Assembly (NCBI GenBank): GCA_900542355.1
Contig: UQNE01000010.1
Span: forward strand, 1 to 64,000
Length of the DNA stretch: 64,000 bases
Direction of reading: 5' to 3'
From: an uncultured Bacteroidales bacterium
Lineage (GTDB): Bacteria > Bacteroidota > Bacteroidia > Bacteroidales > Paludibacteraceae
Notes under the pieces: model-generated
What the model saw: the letters and a program-made list of their open reading frames with translations, nothing else
Databases searched by the model: none
What the model was told of the DNA's origin: nothing
Translations under genes and position numbers: made by a program
In this document: positions 1 through 7,157 of the stretch, one piece after another
Numbering within the stretch: the stretch's first letter is position 1
Layout: every line of letters starts with the position of its first letter

Positions 1-24
1 CCACACTTCGACGCTAAACGACTG

Positions 25-55
25 CAAAGATAAATACTTTTATTTGAATATACAA
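25..55 (-). promoter_or_regulatory. Bacteroidetes-type promoter, leftward
   Basis: Read on the minus strand, TATCTTTG (25-32) is preceded by TTG (53-55) at a 20-nt spacing, which matches the Bacteroidetes sigma-ABfr consensus. It would drive a gene lying beyond the left edge of the window. Bases 56-175 hold no gene, only TTAATTGG/CATTAA-rich dispersed repeats. Confidence 0.55.
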
Positions 56-175
56 CGACGGTTAATTGGTCATTAAAGCATCGCGGGGGAACAGAGGGAA
101 ACATTAATTGCCATGTAATTGGACTTTAATTTCTTTCGACGCCAAGCAGTAGGCTCTCCATCAAAGGGCATTAAA

Positions 176-589
176 TTACACAAATGGCAGATGCAACTGT
201 TGTGCCATGGAGACTAAACTAAGAGGCTTACTATACTGGATCTCCGCTATATCCTCCGCCACAGATCGCGCATATTGTATAAAACTTCGGCGTGCTTCCA
301 TAGGGTCTTTCCAAGGGTAATGCGCCAAGAGTTCTACGCCATTTGCTAATTGCTTCTCGACCAATGCATTGTCTTCTATTTTTGGCTCTTCGTGGATAAG
401 GTGTACAAAGGCATCATCGATACTTGTTGCGTAACTCCATGCCGCCTTATCCAACTTGAATCCTTCCACATTTAGGAGACACCACCGTATGTATCGAGGT
501 TCTTTTTGCAAGACATATTGGATAGAACAGCCTCGGAATTTGCCAAAAGTAAGGCAGTCGGTTAAAGCGTATATGTGTGTTTGTTTCAT
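176..589 (-). CDS. small protein with exodeoxyribonuclease X C-terminal-like domain
   Basis: The 137-residue product has an N-terminal half reading LTFGKFRGCSIQYVLQKEP and then RYIRWCLLNVEGF. This is the FGKxxGxxIxxVxxxxPxYIxW pattern found in the ExoX-like C-terminal domain that many small Bacteroidales proteins carry alone. No nuclease catalytic domain is present, so a DNA- or RNA-binding role is only inferred. The remainder is charged and helical without a recognised domain. It lies 19 nt downstream of the 609-1064 gene on the same strand and is probably co-transcribed from the promoter module at 1123-1159. The start was chosen at the ATG that gives the complete domain. The function is unknown. 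Confidence 0.7.
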   Translation of the reverse strand: MKQTHIYALTDCLTFGKFRGCSIQYVLQKEPRYIRWCLLNVEGFKLDKAAWSYATSIDDAFVHLIHEEPKIEDNALVEKQLANGVELLAHYPWKDPMEARRSFIQYARSVAEDIAEIQYSKPLSLVSMAQQLHLPFV

Positions 590-608
590 ATCTTATGTTA
601 TGTTGAGA

Positions 609-1064
609 TTATACAATACCCATGCGCTTTGCCCAATTCCACGCAGCCTTTCGGCTCTTTTCAAAATAGCATTGATCTAACATATCTCCCACCTGCCGTC
701 GCACATCTTCCATATCAATTGCAGTTCCTTCTTTGATAGCATTGGCAGCGATTGCCTTAGACAAATGTTCCTTTACAAGAGATACAACAACCTGACGATT
801 ATAGCGAGTATACTGAGGAACGGGTATCGTACATATCTCTTCTCCGGATTCCTTATCGCGCACCTGAATTCCGGAAAGATATGTACACGCCGTTCCCTCA
901 ACAACCCCCTCTATAATCAACAGTCCTTGGAAATCACGCACTCCTACTTGATAATTAAATCCGGATTTGGCCAAAAACGATTGCACAATAGATAAACCGG
1001 AACTTGCGCTAAACGAAACTTGGGTTGAATTGGTGTTCTTGATAGAAACGAGTTGAGTATCCAT
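609..1064 (-). CDS. hypothetical protein, first gene of WYL-linked operon
   Basis: The 151-residue product is soluble and has no signal peptide or membrane segment. I do not recognise its family. The N-terminal half looks beta-rich (residues 1-90, alternating hydrophobics). The C-terminal half is helical and ends in a basic stretch, KSRKAAWNWAKRMGIV. The ATG lies about 53 nt after the predicted transcription start of the promoter/operator module at 1123-1159, and the ExoX-C-like gene follows after 19 nt. Its position in a cluster with a WYL regulator suggests a stress or defence role, which is inference from context only. Confidence 0.65.
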   Translation of the reverse strand: MDTQLVSIKNTNSTQVSFSASSGLSIVQSFLAKSGFNYQVGVRDFQGLLIIEGVVEGTACTYLSGIQVRDKESGEEICTIPVPQYTRYNRQVVVSLVKEHLSKAIAANAIKEGTAIDMEDVRRQVGDMLDQCYFEKSRKAAWNWAKRMGIV

Positions 1065-1122
1065 AATAGTAGTGTATCAAGCCGTGATACTGCGGTTTTA
1101 TAGATTTAACTTGATTTCGGAT

Positions 1123-1159
1123 GCAAAGGTACTGCCTTTTTGTGCAACCTTTCTGCACA
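1123..1159 (-). promoter_or_regulatory. promoter/operator module A
   Basis: This is the first of three near-identical 37-nt modules (others at 1406-1442 and 1630-1666). On the minus strand it contains TACCTTTG (1124-1131), a perfect Bacteroidetes -7 element. Upstream of that is the dyad TGTGCA-N7-TGCACA (1141-1159), which occupies the space of the -33 element. The arrangement looks like a repressor or activator site. Similarity to module B continues about 40 nt into the transcript leader (1082-1122). Confidence 0.65.
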
Positions 1160-1244
1160 GTAGCAGGGAAAGACCGATTTTTAATCCGGCATCGGTGCTA
1201 CCTGCTACTTGGGCAGAGTCAGTCTTACTCCAGTGCAGCGAAGG

Positions 1245-1343
1245 TTATCGCTTTGCGGTGGCTTCACCGATTACTTTGATAACCTCTACTGCAACTGTAG
1301 CGACGGTGGCTACTGTGGTTAGAACTTTTATTGCTGTTTCCAT
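1245..1343 (-). CDS. putative 32-residue hydrophobic peptide
   Basis: A small reading frame starts at an ATG 56 nt downstream of the predicted start site of module B, the same distance seen between module A and its gene. The product runs from METAIKVLTTVATVATV to a basic end, GEATAKR. It is one Val/Thr/Ala-rich segment long enough to cross or lie on a membrane. There is no clear Shine-Dalgarno site. A toxin-like or signalling peptide is possible but unproven, and the frame could be spurious. A hairpin (ACCGAT/ATCGGT) at 1173-1196 follows and may end the transcript. Confidence 0.4.
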   Translation of the reverse strand: METAIKVLTTVATVATVAVEVIKVIGEATAKR

Positions 1344-1405
1344 AGTTGTAATGCGCCATATATCCGTGACACCTGCGGTTTTATTGATTTGACTTGTTTT
1401 CGGGT

Positions 1406-1442
1406 GCAAAGGTACTGCTCTTTTGTGCAACCTTTCTGCACA
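1406..1442 (-). promoter_or_regulatory. promoter/operator module B
   Basis: The second copy of the 37-nt module has TACCTTTG (minus strand, 1407-1414) and the dyad TGTGCA (1424-1429) / TGCACA (1437-1442). The leader after the start site also matches that of module A, so promoter and leader appear duplicated together. Confidence 0.65.
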
Positions 1443-1459
1443 GATAGGCAGTAATTGCA

Positions 1460-1600
1460 TTAGTCGATGTTCCAGTAGGCATCCGGACAACCATCAAATG
1501 CAGCATCGATATCATCATCGGAGAAGCCTTCTACATCGTGCGCATAGGTACCCGTATACTTGTCGCGTCCATAGTAATCATCTTCATCATCGTAGTACAT
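1460..1600 (-). CDS. small acidic protein, 46 residues
   Basis: The product begins MYYDDEDDYYGRDKYTG and is strongly acidic, rich in Asp and Tyr, with a second Asp cluster (FSDDDIDAAFDGC). An unusually strong ribosome binding site, AAAGGAGGTG, stands 9 nt before the ATG at 1600, which is rare in Bacteroidetes and fixes this start. Module C supplies a promoter about 25 nt upstream. The negative charge is reminiscent of DNA-mimic or sequestering proteins, but no homologue is recognised and this is speculation. Confidence 0.6.
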   Translation of the reverse strand: MYYDDEDDYYGRDKYTGTYAHDVEGFSDDDIDAAFDGCPDAYWNID

Positions 1601-1629
1601 AATTTTACACCTCCTTTCTATTTGATGGT

Positions 1630-1666
1630 GCAAAGGTACTGCCGTTTTGTGCAACCTTTCTGCACA
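1630..1666 (-). promoter_or_regulatory. promoter/operator module C
   Basis: The third copy of the 37-nt module has TACCTTTG (minus strand, 1631-1638) and the dyad TGTGCA (1648-1653) / TGCACA (1661-1666). Only the 37-nt core is shared here; the leader differs from those of modules A and B. Confidence 0.65.
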
Positions 1667-1767
1667 CATACAAAAAAGCCGCAAGTTTTTCACTTGCGGC
1701 AAATGTATACACCTATATTATATGCGTATAATAAGTAGATGTTTCGTGTAAAAACAGTGTTTGACCG

Positions 1768-2775
1768 TTACTTGTACAGATTCTGCATTTCAGCGATTTT
1801 CTGTACCATCTCATTTCTAACCGACTCCGGCGAGAGGACTTCTACATCCGGTCCGAAGGAGAGCAACTGCTGATATAGTTCTCGCGAAGGTTTTACTTCG
1901 ATTTGTATTTGACAGCGGTCTTGGTCAATTATTCTCTGAGAGCCATGCAGCGGTTTGGACTCTACATAAGGGAAGCGGGACTGACTGAAAGACAGGAGGA
2001 TTTTCACAGTATCGCAATCGGGGCGAGTAACTCCCATCAAGTCCTCGAAATAATCATAAAAATCTATCTCGCTCGGTATATATGTGTCAGCAGACGGTTC
2101 TACAGATTTGATACGATCTAATGCAAAATTATTGATACACAGTTCTCCTTCTCGCAGAGCCAATCCGAGCAGAAACCAACGCCCATTATATTGCTTGATA
2201 TAATAAGGATGTACGGTAAGGGTGTATGGTTCCCACCCAAAGGGTTGATAAGTGATTTGCAGACAGTGTTTGTTCACAACAGCCGTAAATAATGGGCTTA
2301 AATACTCAATACCGACAACATAGGGATTGGTATCAAAGCAGATGACACTCTCGGTGTCCGGCAATGAAAATTTATACTTATTCTGCAACTGCTCGATGAT
2401 TTCTTCCAAACGCTCATATTGGGGCAGGCCTTGAAACTGGCGAAGCATAATGAGTATGGATTTCAGTTGGGTGAGTTGCTCTTCACTTAGGTCATACTTC
2501 CAAATGCTATAGTTGGGGTCTGCATAGCGAAAATACCTGCGGCGACCAATTCTTCCCGGTTCTTCAAAAACAACATTCCTGTTGCTATTGGCTTGCATGG
2601 CAGCAATGTCATTGAGAATAGTACGGCGCGAAACATCCGGGTATCGAACACCTTCACGCCTCAAGGCTTCGATACACGCGCTTTGCAGGCTTTGCCAAAA
2701 GTATTCGTTACCTTGATCAGCGAAGCATCGATCTAAGGCTTGATACCTGATTATTTGATTTTTATCAGCCGGCAT
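1768..2775 (-). CDS. WYL-domain transcriptional regulator
   Basis: The 335-residue protein has an N-terminal winged-helix region (about 1-90, including SRRTILNDIAAMQ). A WYL domain follows (about 165-230), with the typical HPYYIKQYNGRWFLLG strand and NFALDRIKSVEP, then a C-terminal WCX-like extension. WYL proteins bind DNA and sense nucleic-acid or nucleotide ligands; several control phage defence genes (BrxR, CapW types). Its own promoter (2822-2853) lacks the TGTGCA dyad found before three neighbouring small genes, so those dyads are the obvious candidate binding sites. That link is inference. Confidence 0.85.
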   Translation of the reverse strand: MPADKNQIIRYQALDRCFADQGNEYFWQSLQSACIEALRREGVRYPDVSRRTILNDIAAMQANSNRNVVFEEPGRIGRRRYFRYADPNYSIWKYDLSEEQLTQLKSILIMLRQFQGLPQYERLEEIIEQLQNKYKFSLPDTESVICFDTNPYVVGIEYLSPLFTAVVNKHCLQITYQPFGWEPYTLTVHPYYIKQYNGRWFLLGLALREGELCINNFALDRIKSVEPSADTYIPSEIDFYDYFEDLMGVTRPDCDTVKILLSFSQSRFPYVESKPLHGSQRIIDQDRCQIQIEVKPSRELYQQLLSFGPDVEVLSPESVRNEMVQKIAEMQNLYK

Positions 2776-2821
2776 ACTATTAGATAATTAAGGAGTTTAT
2801 AATTATGGTATTTGTACGGTG

Positions 2822-2853
2822 CAAAGGTAGTGCAAAAAATTAAGATATGCAAG
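2822..2853 (-). promoter_or_regulatory. promoter of the WYL regulator gene
   Basis: On the minus strand TTG (2851-2853) and TACCTTTG (2822-2829) are separated by about 20 nt. The predicted start site is about 40 nt before the ATG at 2775. Confidence 0.55.
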
Positions 2854-2859
2854 TTTTAT

Positions 2860-3355
2860 CTCGATATAAACTCCGCGTTAATCCTCCGGTTCTCTATGCA
2901 GGGCACTAAAGAGCCATTAAAACTATTACTCCGTGTATCTGATTGGTTCTCCGTTAACGATTAATGGACGATTAGACATATAATTATGCATATTGATACT
3001 GCCATACTTCTCTCTATACAAAAACATTCAATAATGTATTTGAGAATTTTGCAAAAACATCTACTATACGACTGTTCATTTCCAAAAACTAAATTAGTGT
3101 TTGTGTTGTATAGGTTCTCCATTAAATGTCATTGTATGTACTCTCCACTAAATGCCATTAAAGGACCATTAAAACTTTCTTTTTGTCCCGAATGGAGAGA
3201 TACTGCTGCGCAGGCCTAGTTCTCCGTTGGCAGTTAATGGACCGTTAATGGATTGCTCCGCGTACGACCTACTCAAAATGGTATCTTGTTTTGATGCAAC
3301 TACCCTGAATACACAATTAAGCGCATCCTCCATAATCGACGAACAGCCCCACCTT
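2860..3355. repeat. repeat-rich intergenic region with dispersed repeat copy R1
   Basis: No gene is evident. The region carries many CCATTAA/GTTAATGG units preceded by GGTTCTCC, about 10-11 nt apart. It also holds copy R1 (2971-3100) of a longer repeat, whose other copies are R2 (4000-4136) and R3 (4165-4284). The copies share ATTAGACATATAATTATGC, CTCTCTATACAAAAACATTC, AATAATGTATT, GAGAATTTTACAAAAACAT and CCAAAAACTAAATTAGT. Confidence 0.7.
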
Positions 3356-3459
3356 TTATAGTCCTCCTATAACCATACTGTTTAGCAAAAAAGTATAGAA
3401 CTGCCTTTCTTCCGGAGTTTTGCTTTCATCGATCCGTTTGCGCAACTCCTCCTCGTAAT
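3356..3459 (-). pseudogene. possible 3' gene fragment next to the CRISPR array
   Basis: The minus strand reads as an open frame directly from the distal array end to a TAA at 3356-3358. It encodes about 33 residues (YEEELRKRIDESKTPEER, then QFYTFLLNSMVIGGL). The composition is protein-like, amphipathic and charged, but no start codon or promoter is present. It looks like the tail of a gene whose 5' part has been lost or replaced by the array. I cannot name the parent protein, and chance is not excluded. Confidence 0.3.
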
Positions 3460-3723
3460 GTCTTAATCCTTGTTTTAGTGGAAGATGGTCTCGGAGAAAT
3501 CAAATCAGCTTTGTTAAATTAATTGAGGACAAAGGGTCTTAATCCTTGTTTTAGTGGAAGATAGTCTCGGAGCTGCTGCAAAGCAGATTAAAGCAGCCAA
3601 GTTGGCCGGTCTTAATCCTTGTTTTAGTGGAAGATAGTCTCGGAGATGGCTTGACTTTTAAAAAAAAATTGGGACGGAGTTACGAGGTCTTAATCCTTGT
3701 TGTAGTGGAAGATAGTCTCGGAG
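3460..3723 (-). CRISPR. CRISPR array, 4 repeats and 3 spacers
   Basis: Four 37-nt repeats lie at 3460-3496, 3536-3572, 3609-3645 and 3687-3723, with spacers of 39, 36 and 41 nt. Read on the minus strand the repeat begins CTCCGAGACTATC and ends ACAAGGATTAAGAC. That end would give an 8-nt 5' handle ATTAAGAC, typical in form for type III crRNAs. The repeat at 3460 has one change (atggtc for atagtc) and the one at 3687 has another (gttgtag for gttttag). A promoter on the right (3878-3909) supports leftward transcription, so 3687-3723 is leader-proximal. The cas operon begins about 6 kb to the right, past unrelated metabolic genes. Confidence 0.95.
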
Positions 3724-3877
3724 AGCATAGGGCGTAACTCCCTGAAAACCAATAGACTGAATAAAAAGATCGCTTGTTTTTGTCCAAAAAAGTGTACCTA
3801 AATCGGTCGAATGAGTGCATTCTATTTGGGTAGAAAGCGACCCTAAATGGTACAAAGTTGGTAACCTAAAAACGATG

Positions 3878-3909
3878 CAAAGGTACGCAAAATAATCCAA
3901 CTGCGCAAA
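3878..3909 (-). promoter_or_regulatory. CRISPR leader promoter
   Basis: On the minus strand TTTG (3906-3909), exactly 20 nt, then TACCTTTG (3878-3885) forms a perfect Bacteroidetes promoter. Transcription from about 3871 would run through a 148-nt leader (3724-3871) into the array. This sets the array orientation. Confidence 0.7.
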
Positions 3910-3999
3910 CATTGGTGGAAGATTTTTCAAAGAACAACTGCTACCGCACTAATCGGAAACATATAATTGCCATTGGTTTTTCAACATATAATTATCATA

Positions 4000-4284
4000 A
4001 TTAGACATGTAATTATGCATATTGACACTTCTATAATACTTCTCTCTATACAAAAACATTCAATAATGTATTCGAGAATTTTACAAAAACATCTCTACGT
4101 AAGACTATGTATTACTTCCAAAAACTAAATTAGTATTGAACATTAAACATATAATTATCATGTAATTAGACATATAATTATGCACTTCCAGATTTCTCTC
4201 TATACAAAAACATTCAATAATGTATTTCGAGAATTTTACAAAAACATTGCTATACGGCTATTAATTGCCAAAAACTAAATTAGT
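4000..4284. repeat. dispersed repeat copies R2 and R3
   Basis: R2 (4000-4136) and R3 (4165-4284) are two further copies of the repeat at 2971-3100. They lie on the other side of the CRISPR array in the same orientation. Each starts with AATTA-rich 11-nt periodic sequence, contains an ACATT-CAAT-AATGT dyad, and ends CCAAAAACTAAATTAGT. The R3 tail reaches into the stop codon of the gene at 4280-4639. No coding capacity is seen. Confidence 0.75.
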
Positions 4285-4639
4285 GCTCCGTAGGGGTAGT
4301 GGGTTGTTTGGTGAGGGTAGAGATGATGAAGCCACGGAGAGTAGTACAAGGGTGCGGATGGGTAGTGGGATGACGGGTTACACGCTCGGTATATTGGTTG
4401 AAACGCTGTTGCCAGTCAGCCCGCTGAGCCGGATCGGCAAGGATGACAGACGCTTGTGCAACGGCTGCTGCGAAAGTATTGCAGGAAGTTTGTTGTTTGT
4501 CCGATGATACGGGGCGGGATTCTTTGGTGATGATGTATGCGTGCGTTTTGCCGTTGCGAGTACGGAGAACGATTCTCTCGTTGAGGGAGAGTTTACCGGA
4601 AAGAGCGGCAACAGGTAGGGCTAAATCGGCGCGTGCCAT
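4280..4639 (-). CDS. conserved-looking hypothetical protein, 119 residues
   Basis: The product starts MARADLALPVAALSGKLS, continues ERIVLRTRNGKTHAYIITK, and ends in TLRGFIISTLTKQ. The basic, beta-hairpin-like N-terminus followed by helices with DPAQRADWQQRFNQY looks like a small protein that recurs in Bacteroidales. I recall the pattern but no named family. A perfect promoter (4665-4696) lies 26 nt upstream of the ATG. The stop codon lies in the tail of repeat R3. The function is unknown. Confidence 0.65.
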   Translation of the reverse strand: MARADLALPVAALSGKLSLNERIVLRTRNGKTHAYIITKESRPVSSDKQQTSCNTFAAAVAQASVILADPAQRADWQQRFNQYTERVTRHPTTHPHPCTTLRGFIISTLTKQPTTPTEH

Positions 4640-4664
4640 AGAAAAACGGTATTAAATTACGGCG

Positions 4665-4696
4665 CAAAGGTACGGAAAAAGTTTGATATATGCAAA
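4665..4696 (-). promoter_or_regulatory. promoter of the 4280-4639 gene
   Basis: On the minus strand TTTG (4693-4696), 20 nt, then TACCTTTG (4665-4672) matches the Bacteroidetes consensus exactly. Confidence 0.65.
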
Positions 4697-4735
4697 TTAA
4701 AGCCCTTACAAAAGTAGTACAAAAACATTATTATC

Positions 4736-4790
4736 TACCGTATATGTACCGTATATCTACCGTATATGTACCGTATATGTACCGTATATA
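4736..4790. repeat. tandem repeat, 5 x 11 nt
   Basis: Five consecutive units of TACCGTATATG (one ending in C, the last in A). The units are too short and lack spacers, so this is not a CRISPR. It is one of several 11-nt-period arrays in non-coding parts of the window. Confidence 0.85.
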
Positions 4791-4820
4791 GTCCGTCAGA
4801 GACGGTACTTTGGCAATGCA

Positions 4821-5039
4821 TGACCTCCCCAAGCCCCTCCAGGGGAGGGGATGTGCAGAGCGAGGACGGAAGCAATGCGTAATTCAATGCATAATGAAGA
4901 ATGCATAATGTTGCGGGCTTGGCAAGCCCGCGGCAAAGACGCCTTGTATCAATGCATAATGAAGAATGTGACCTCCCCAAGCCCCTCCAGGGGAGGGGAT
5001 GTGCAGAGCGAGGACGAAAGCAATGCGTAATTCAATGCA
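4821..5039. repeat. 71-nt direct repeat (4821-4891 and 4969-5039)
   Basis: The two copies differ at one base and are 148 nt apart. Each contains a dyad (CCCCTCC/GGAGGGG) followed by AATGCGTAATTCAATGCA. AATGCATAATGAAG strings around them resemble those at 60050-60150. No gene lies between 4697 and 5201; the promoter of the next gene is at the right end. Confidence 0.8.
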
Positions 5040-5133
5040 GAATGAAGAATGCATAATGAAGAATGAAGACGGGGGATTTGCGGGTTTGGGGGAGGCAATT
5101 TGTGGAAATGTTTCGGACAAAAACGCTTGCGGC

Positions 5134-5164
5134 TTGCGCAAGCAAAAAAATAGTTGTATCTTTG
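5134..5164 (+). promoter_or_regulatory. promoter of the carboxyltransferase gene
   Basis: TTG (5134-5136), 20 nt, then TATCTTTG (5157-5164) gives a start site about 30 nt before the ATG at 5202. Confidence 0.65.
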
Positions 5165-5201
5165 CAGCGGAAATAACTCCGAATACTAATCTAAACACAA
5201 T

Positions 5202-7118
5202 ATGAAGAAAGAAATTCAATTCTCACTTGTCTATCGCGACATGTGGCAGAGCAGCGGCAAGTATGTACCGCGCAAAGACCAGTTGGCAAAGATTGCCCCC
5301 GTGATTATCGACATGGGCTGTTTCGACCGTGTGGAGACGAACGGCGGTGCGAGTGAGCAAGTGAATCTTCTGTATGGAGAAAACCCTAATCAGGCGGTGC
5401 GCACTTTCACCAAGCCTTTCAACGAGGCAGGTATCAAGACGCACATGCTCGATCGTGGTCTGAACGCATTGCGTATGAACCCCGTGCCTGCCGATGTGCG
5501 CCAACTGATGTACAAAGTGAAGCACGCACAAGGTGTGGACATCACTCGTATCTTCTGTGGTCTCAACGACCCCCGCAATATCATCCCCTCGATCAAATGG
5601 GCGAAAGAAGCCGGTATGACGGCACAAGCAACGATGTGTATCACCTACTCGAAGGTGCACACCGTAGAGTACTACATCAACCTAGCCGAGCAACTGATTG
5701 AGGGCGGTGCGCAAGAAATCTGCTTGAAGGATATGGCGGGTATCGGTCGCCCTGCAATGCTGGGTAAGATAGTCGCAGCCATCAAGGCGAAACACCCCGA
5801 CATCATCTTGCAATATCACGGACATACGGGTCCCGGGTTCTCGGTAGCCTCGATGTTGGAGGTAGCCGAAGCGGGTATCGATGTACTGGATGTGGCTATG
5901 GAGCCGCTGAGTTGGGGTATGGTTCACCCCGATGTGATTACCATCCAGGCCATGCTTCGCGATGCCGGGTTCTTGGTGAAGGACATTAACATGAAAGCCT
6001 ATATGGAGGCTCGCAGTCTGACACAGTCGTTCATCGATGATTTCTTGGGCTACTGGATTGACCCGCGTAACTCGAAGATGACCTCGCTGCTGGTAGGTTG
6101 CGGTCTGCCGGGCGGTATGATGGGTTCGCTGATGGCTGACCTGAAGGGTATGCACGCCGCTATCAATGCTAACCTGGTGAAACGCGGAGAGAAAGCGTTG
6201 AGCGAAGATGAACTGCTAGTAGAGTTGTTTGAGGAGGTACAGCGTATATGGCCGATGTTGGGTACTCCGTGCTTGGTAACGCCGTTCTCGCAGTATGTGA
6301 AGAATGCGGCGCTGATGAACTTATTCTCGAAGTCGATGGGCGAGAAGCCGTTCACGAGAATGGACCCTGCGATGTGGGGTATGATACTGGGCAAGTCGGG
6401 TAAGTTGCCCGGGGAATTGGCGCCCGAGATCATCGAACTGGCGAAGGAGAAAGGCATGGAGTTCTACACGGGCGACCCGCAAGCACTCTACCCCGATGTG
6501 CTGCCGCACTACATCGACGAGATGCAGAAATTAGGCTGGGATCGCGGACAAGACGACGAGGAGTTGTTTGAGTTTGCGATGCACGAGAAACAGTACCGCG
6601 AGTACAAGTCGGGGCAAGCAAAGGAACAGTTTAACAAGGACCTGCTGGAGCGTATGGAGAAAGCCGCACAGGGCGGTAAGCAGGTAACTTTTATCTCCGC
6701 TGCCGACAAACGCGCTATCTTGCACCCGAATGCAGAGCCGCTGGAGGCTACGCAGGCCGGTAAGGTGATGTGGGAACTCGATTACAATGAGGACAGCCAC
6801 GCACCTGCTTTTGGTACCTTCTTCAAGAAAGGCGATGTGGTCTGCTACCTGCAGACGCAGCACGGTATCGAGGCACTCACGGCGTTCGACCACTGCCGAT
6901 TGGTGGCTGTGGATAAGGCACAAGGGGCGATGGTAGTGAAAGGCGACGCGGTGTGCTGGTTGGAGCATGCTGACCTGATCGAGAATGTGCGCGAGGGCAT
7001 CCAAAGCGCGGCGCAGAAAGTAAAAGAGGCTATCCAGAATGCTGTCAAACAAGCCGATACGGAGGTGATCGACGCGCCGAAAAGCAAGTGGAAAGACAGC
7101 ATGGTGGCGAATAAATAA
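5202..7118 (+). CDS. oxaloacetate decarboxylase alpha / pyruvate carboxylase subunit B-like carboxyltransferase
   Basis: The 638-residue protein has an HMG-CoA-lyase-like TIM-barrel carboxyltransferase domain (about 25-300, with YRDMWQSSGKY near the start and the metal-site segment LQYHGHTGPG). A conserved PYC/OADA domain (about 310-490) and a C-terminal lipoyl/biotinyl-like domain (about 540-610) follow. Family members transfer carboxyl groups between carboxybiotin and pyruvate or oxaloacetate in the cytoplasm. The C-terminal domain has CYLQTQHGIEAL where the biotin-accepting AMKM would be expected. The protein is therefore probably not biotinylated itself and would need a separate carrier. 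serC follows 39 nt later on the same strand. Confidence 0.85.
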   Translation: MKKEIQFSLVYRDMWQSSGKYVPRKDQLAKIAPVIIDMGCFDRVETNGGASEQVNLLYGENPNQAVRTFTKPFNEAGIKTHMLDRGLNALRMNPVPADVRQLMYKVKHAQGVDITRIFCGLNDPRNIIPSIKWAKEAGMTAQATMCITYSKVHTVEYYINLAEQLIEGGAQEICLKDMAGIGRPAMLGKIVAAIKAKHPDIILQYHGHTGPGFSVASMLEVAEAGIDVLDVAMEPLSWGMVHPDVITIQAMLRDAGFLVKDINMKAYMEARSLTQSFIDDFLGYWIDPRNSKMTSLLVGCGLPGGMMGSLMADLKGMHAAINANLVKRGEKALSEDELLVELFEEVQRIWPMLGTPCLVTPFSQYVKNAALMNLFSKSMGEKPFTRMDPAMWGMILGKSGKLPGELAPEIIELAKEKGMEFYTGDPQALYPDVLPHYIDEMQKLGWDRGQDDEELFEFAMHEKQYREYKSGQAKEQFNKDLLERMEKAAQGGKQVTFISAADKRAILHPNAEPLEATQAGKVMWELDYNEDSHAPAFGTFFKKGDVVCYLQTQHGIEALTAFDHCRLVAVDKAQGAMVVKGDAVCWLEHADLIENVREGIQSAAQKVKEAIQNAVKQADTEVIDAPKSKWKDSMVANK

Positions 7119-7157
7119 GAGAAATAAATGAGTAATGACTTATCAACTAATATCATT

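Noticed and set aside
2986..3219. 77-codon plus-strand frame in the repeat region
   Set aside because: It is composed of dispersed repeat R1 and CCATTAA units, with no coding signal.
3658..3930. Minus-strand reading frame of 90 codons across the array end and leader
   Set aside because: It runs through a CRISPR repeat, a spacer and the leader promoter; the composition is not protein-like.
4736..4790. Possible second CRISPR array
   Set aside because: The units are 11 nt with no spacers, so it is a simple tandem repeat.
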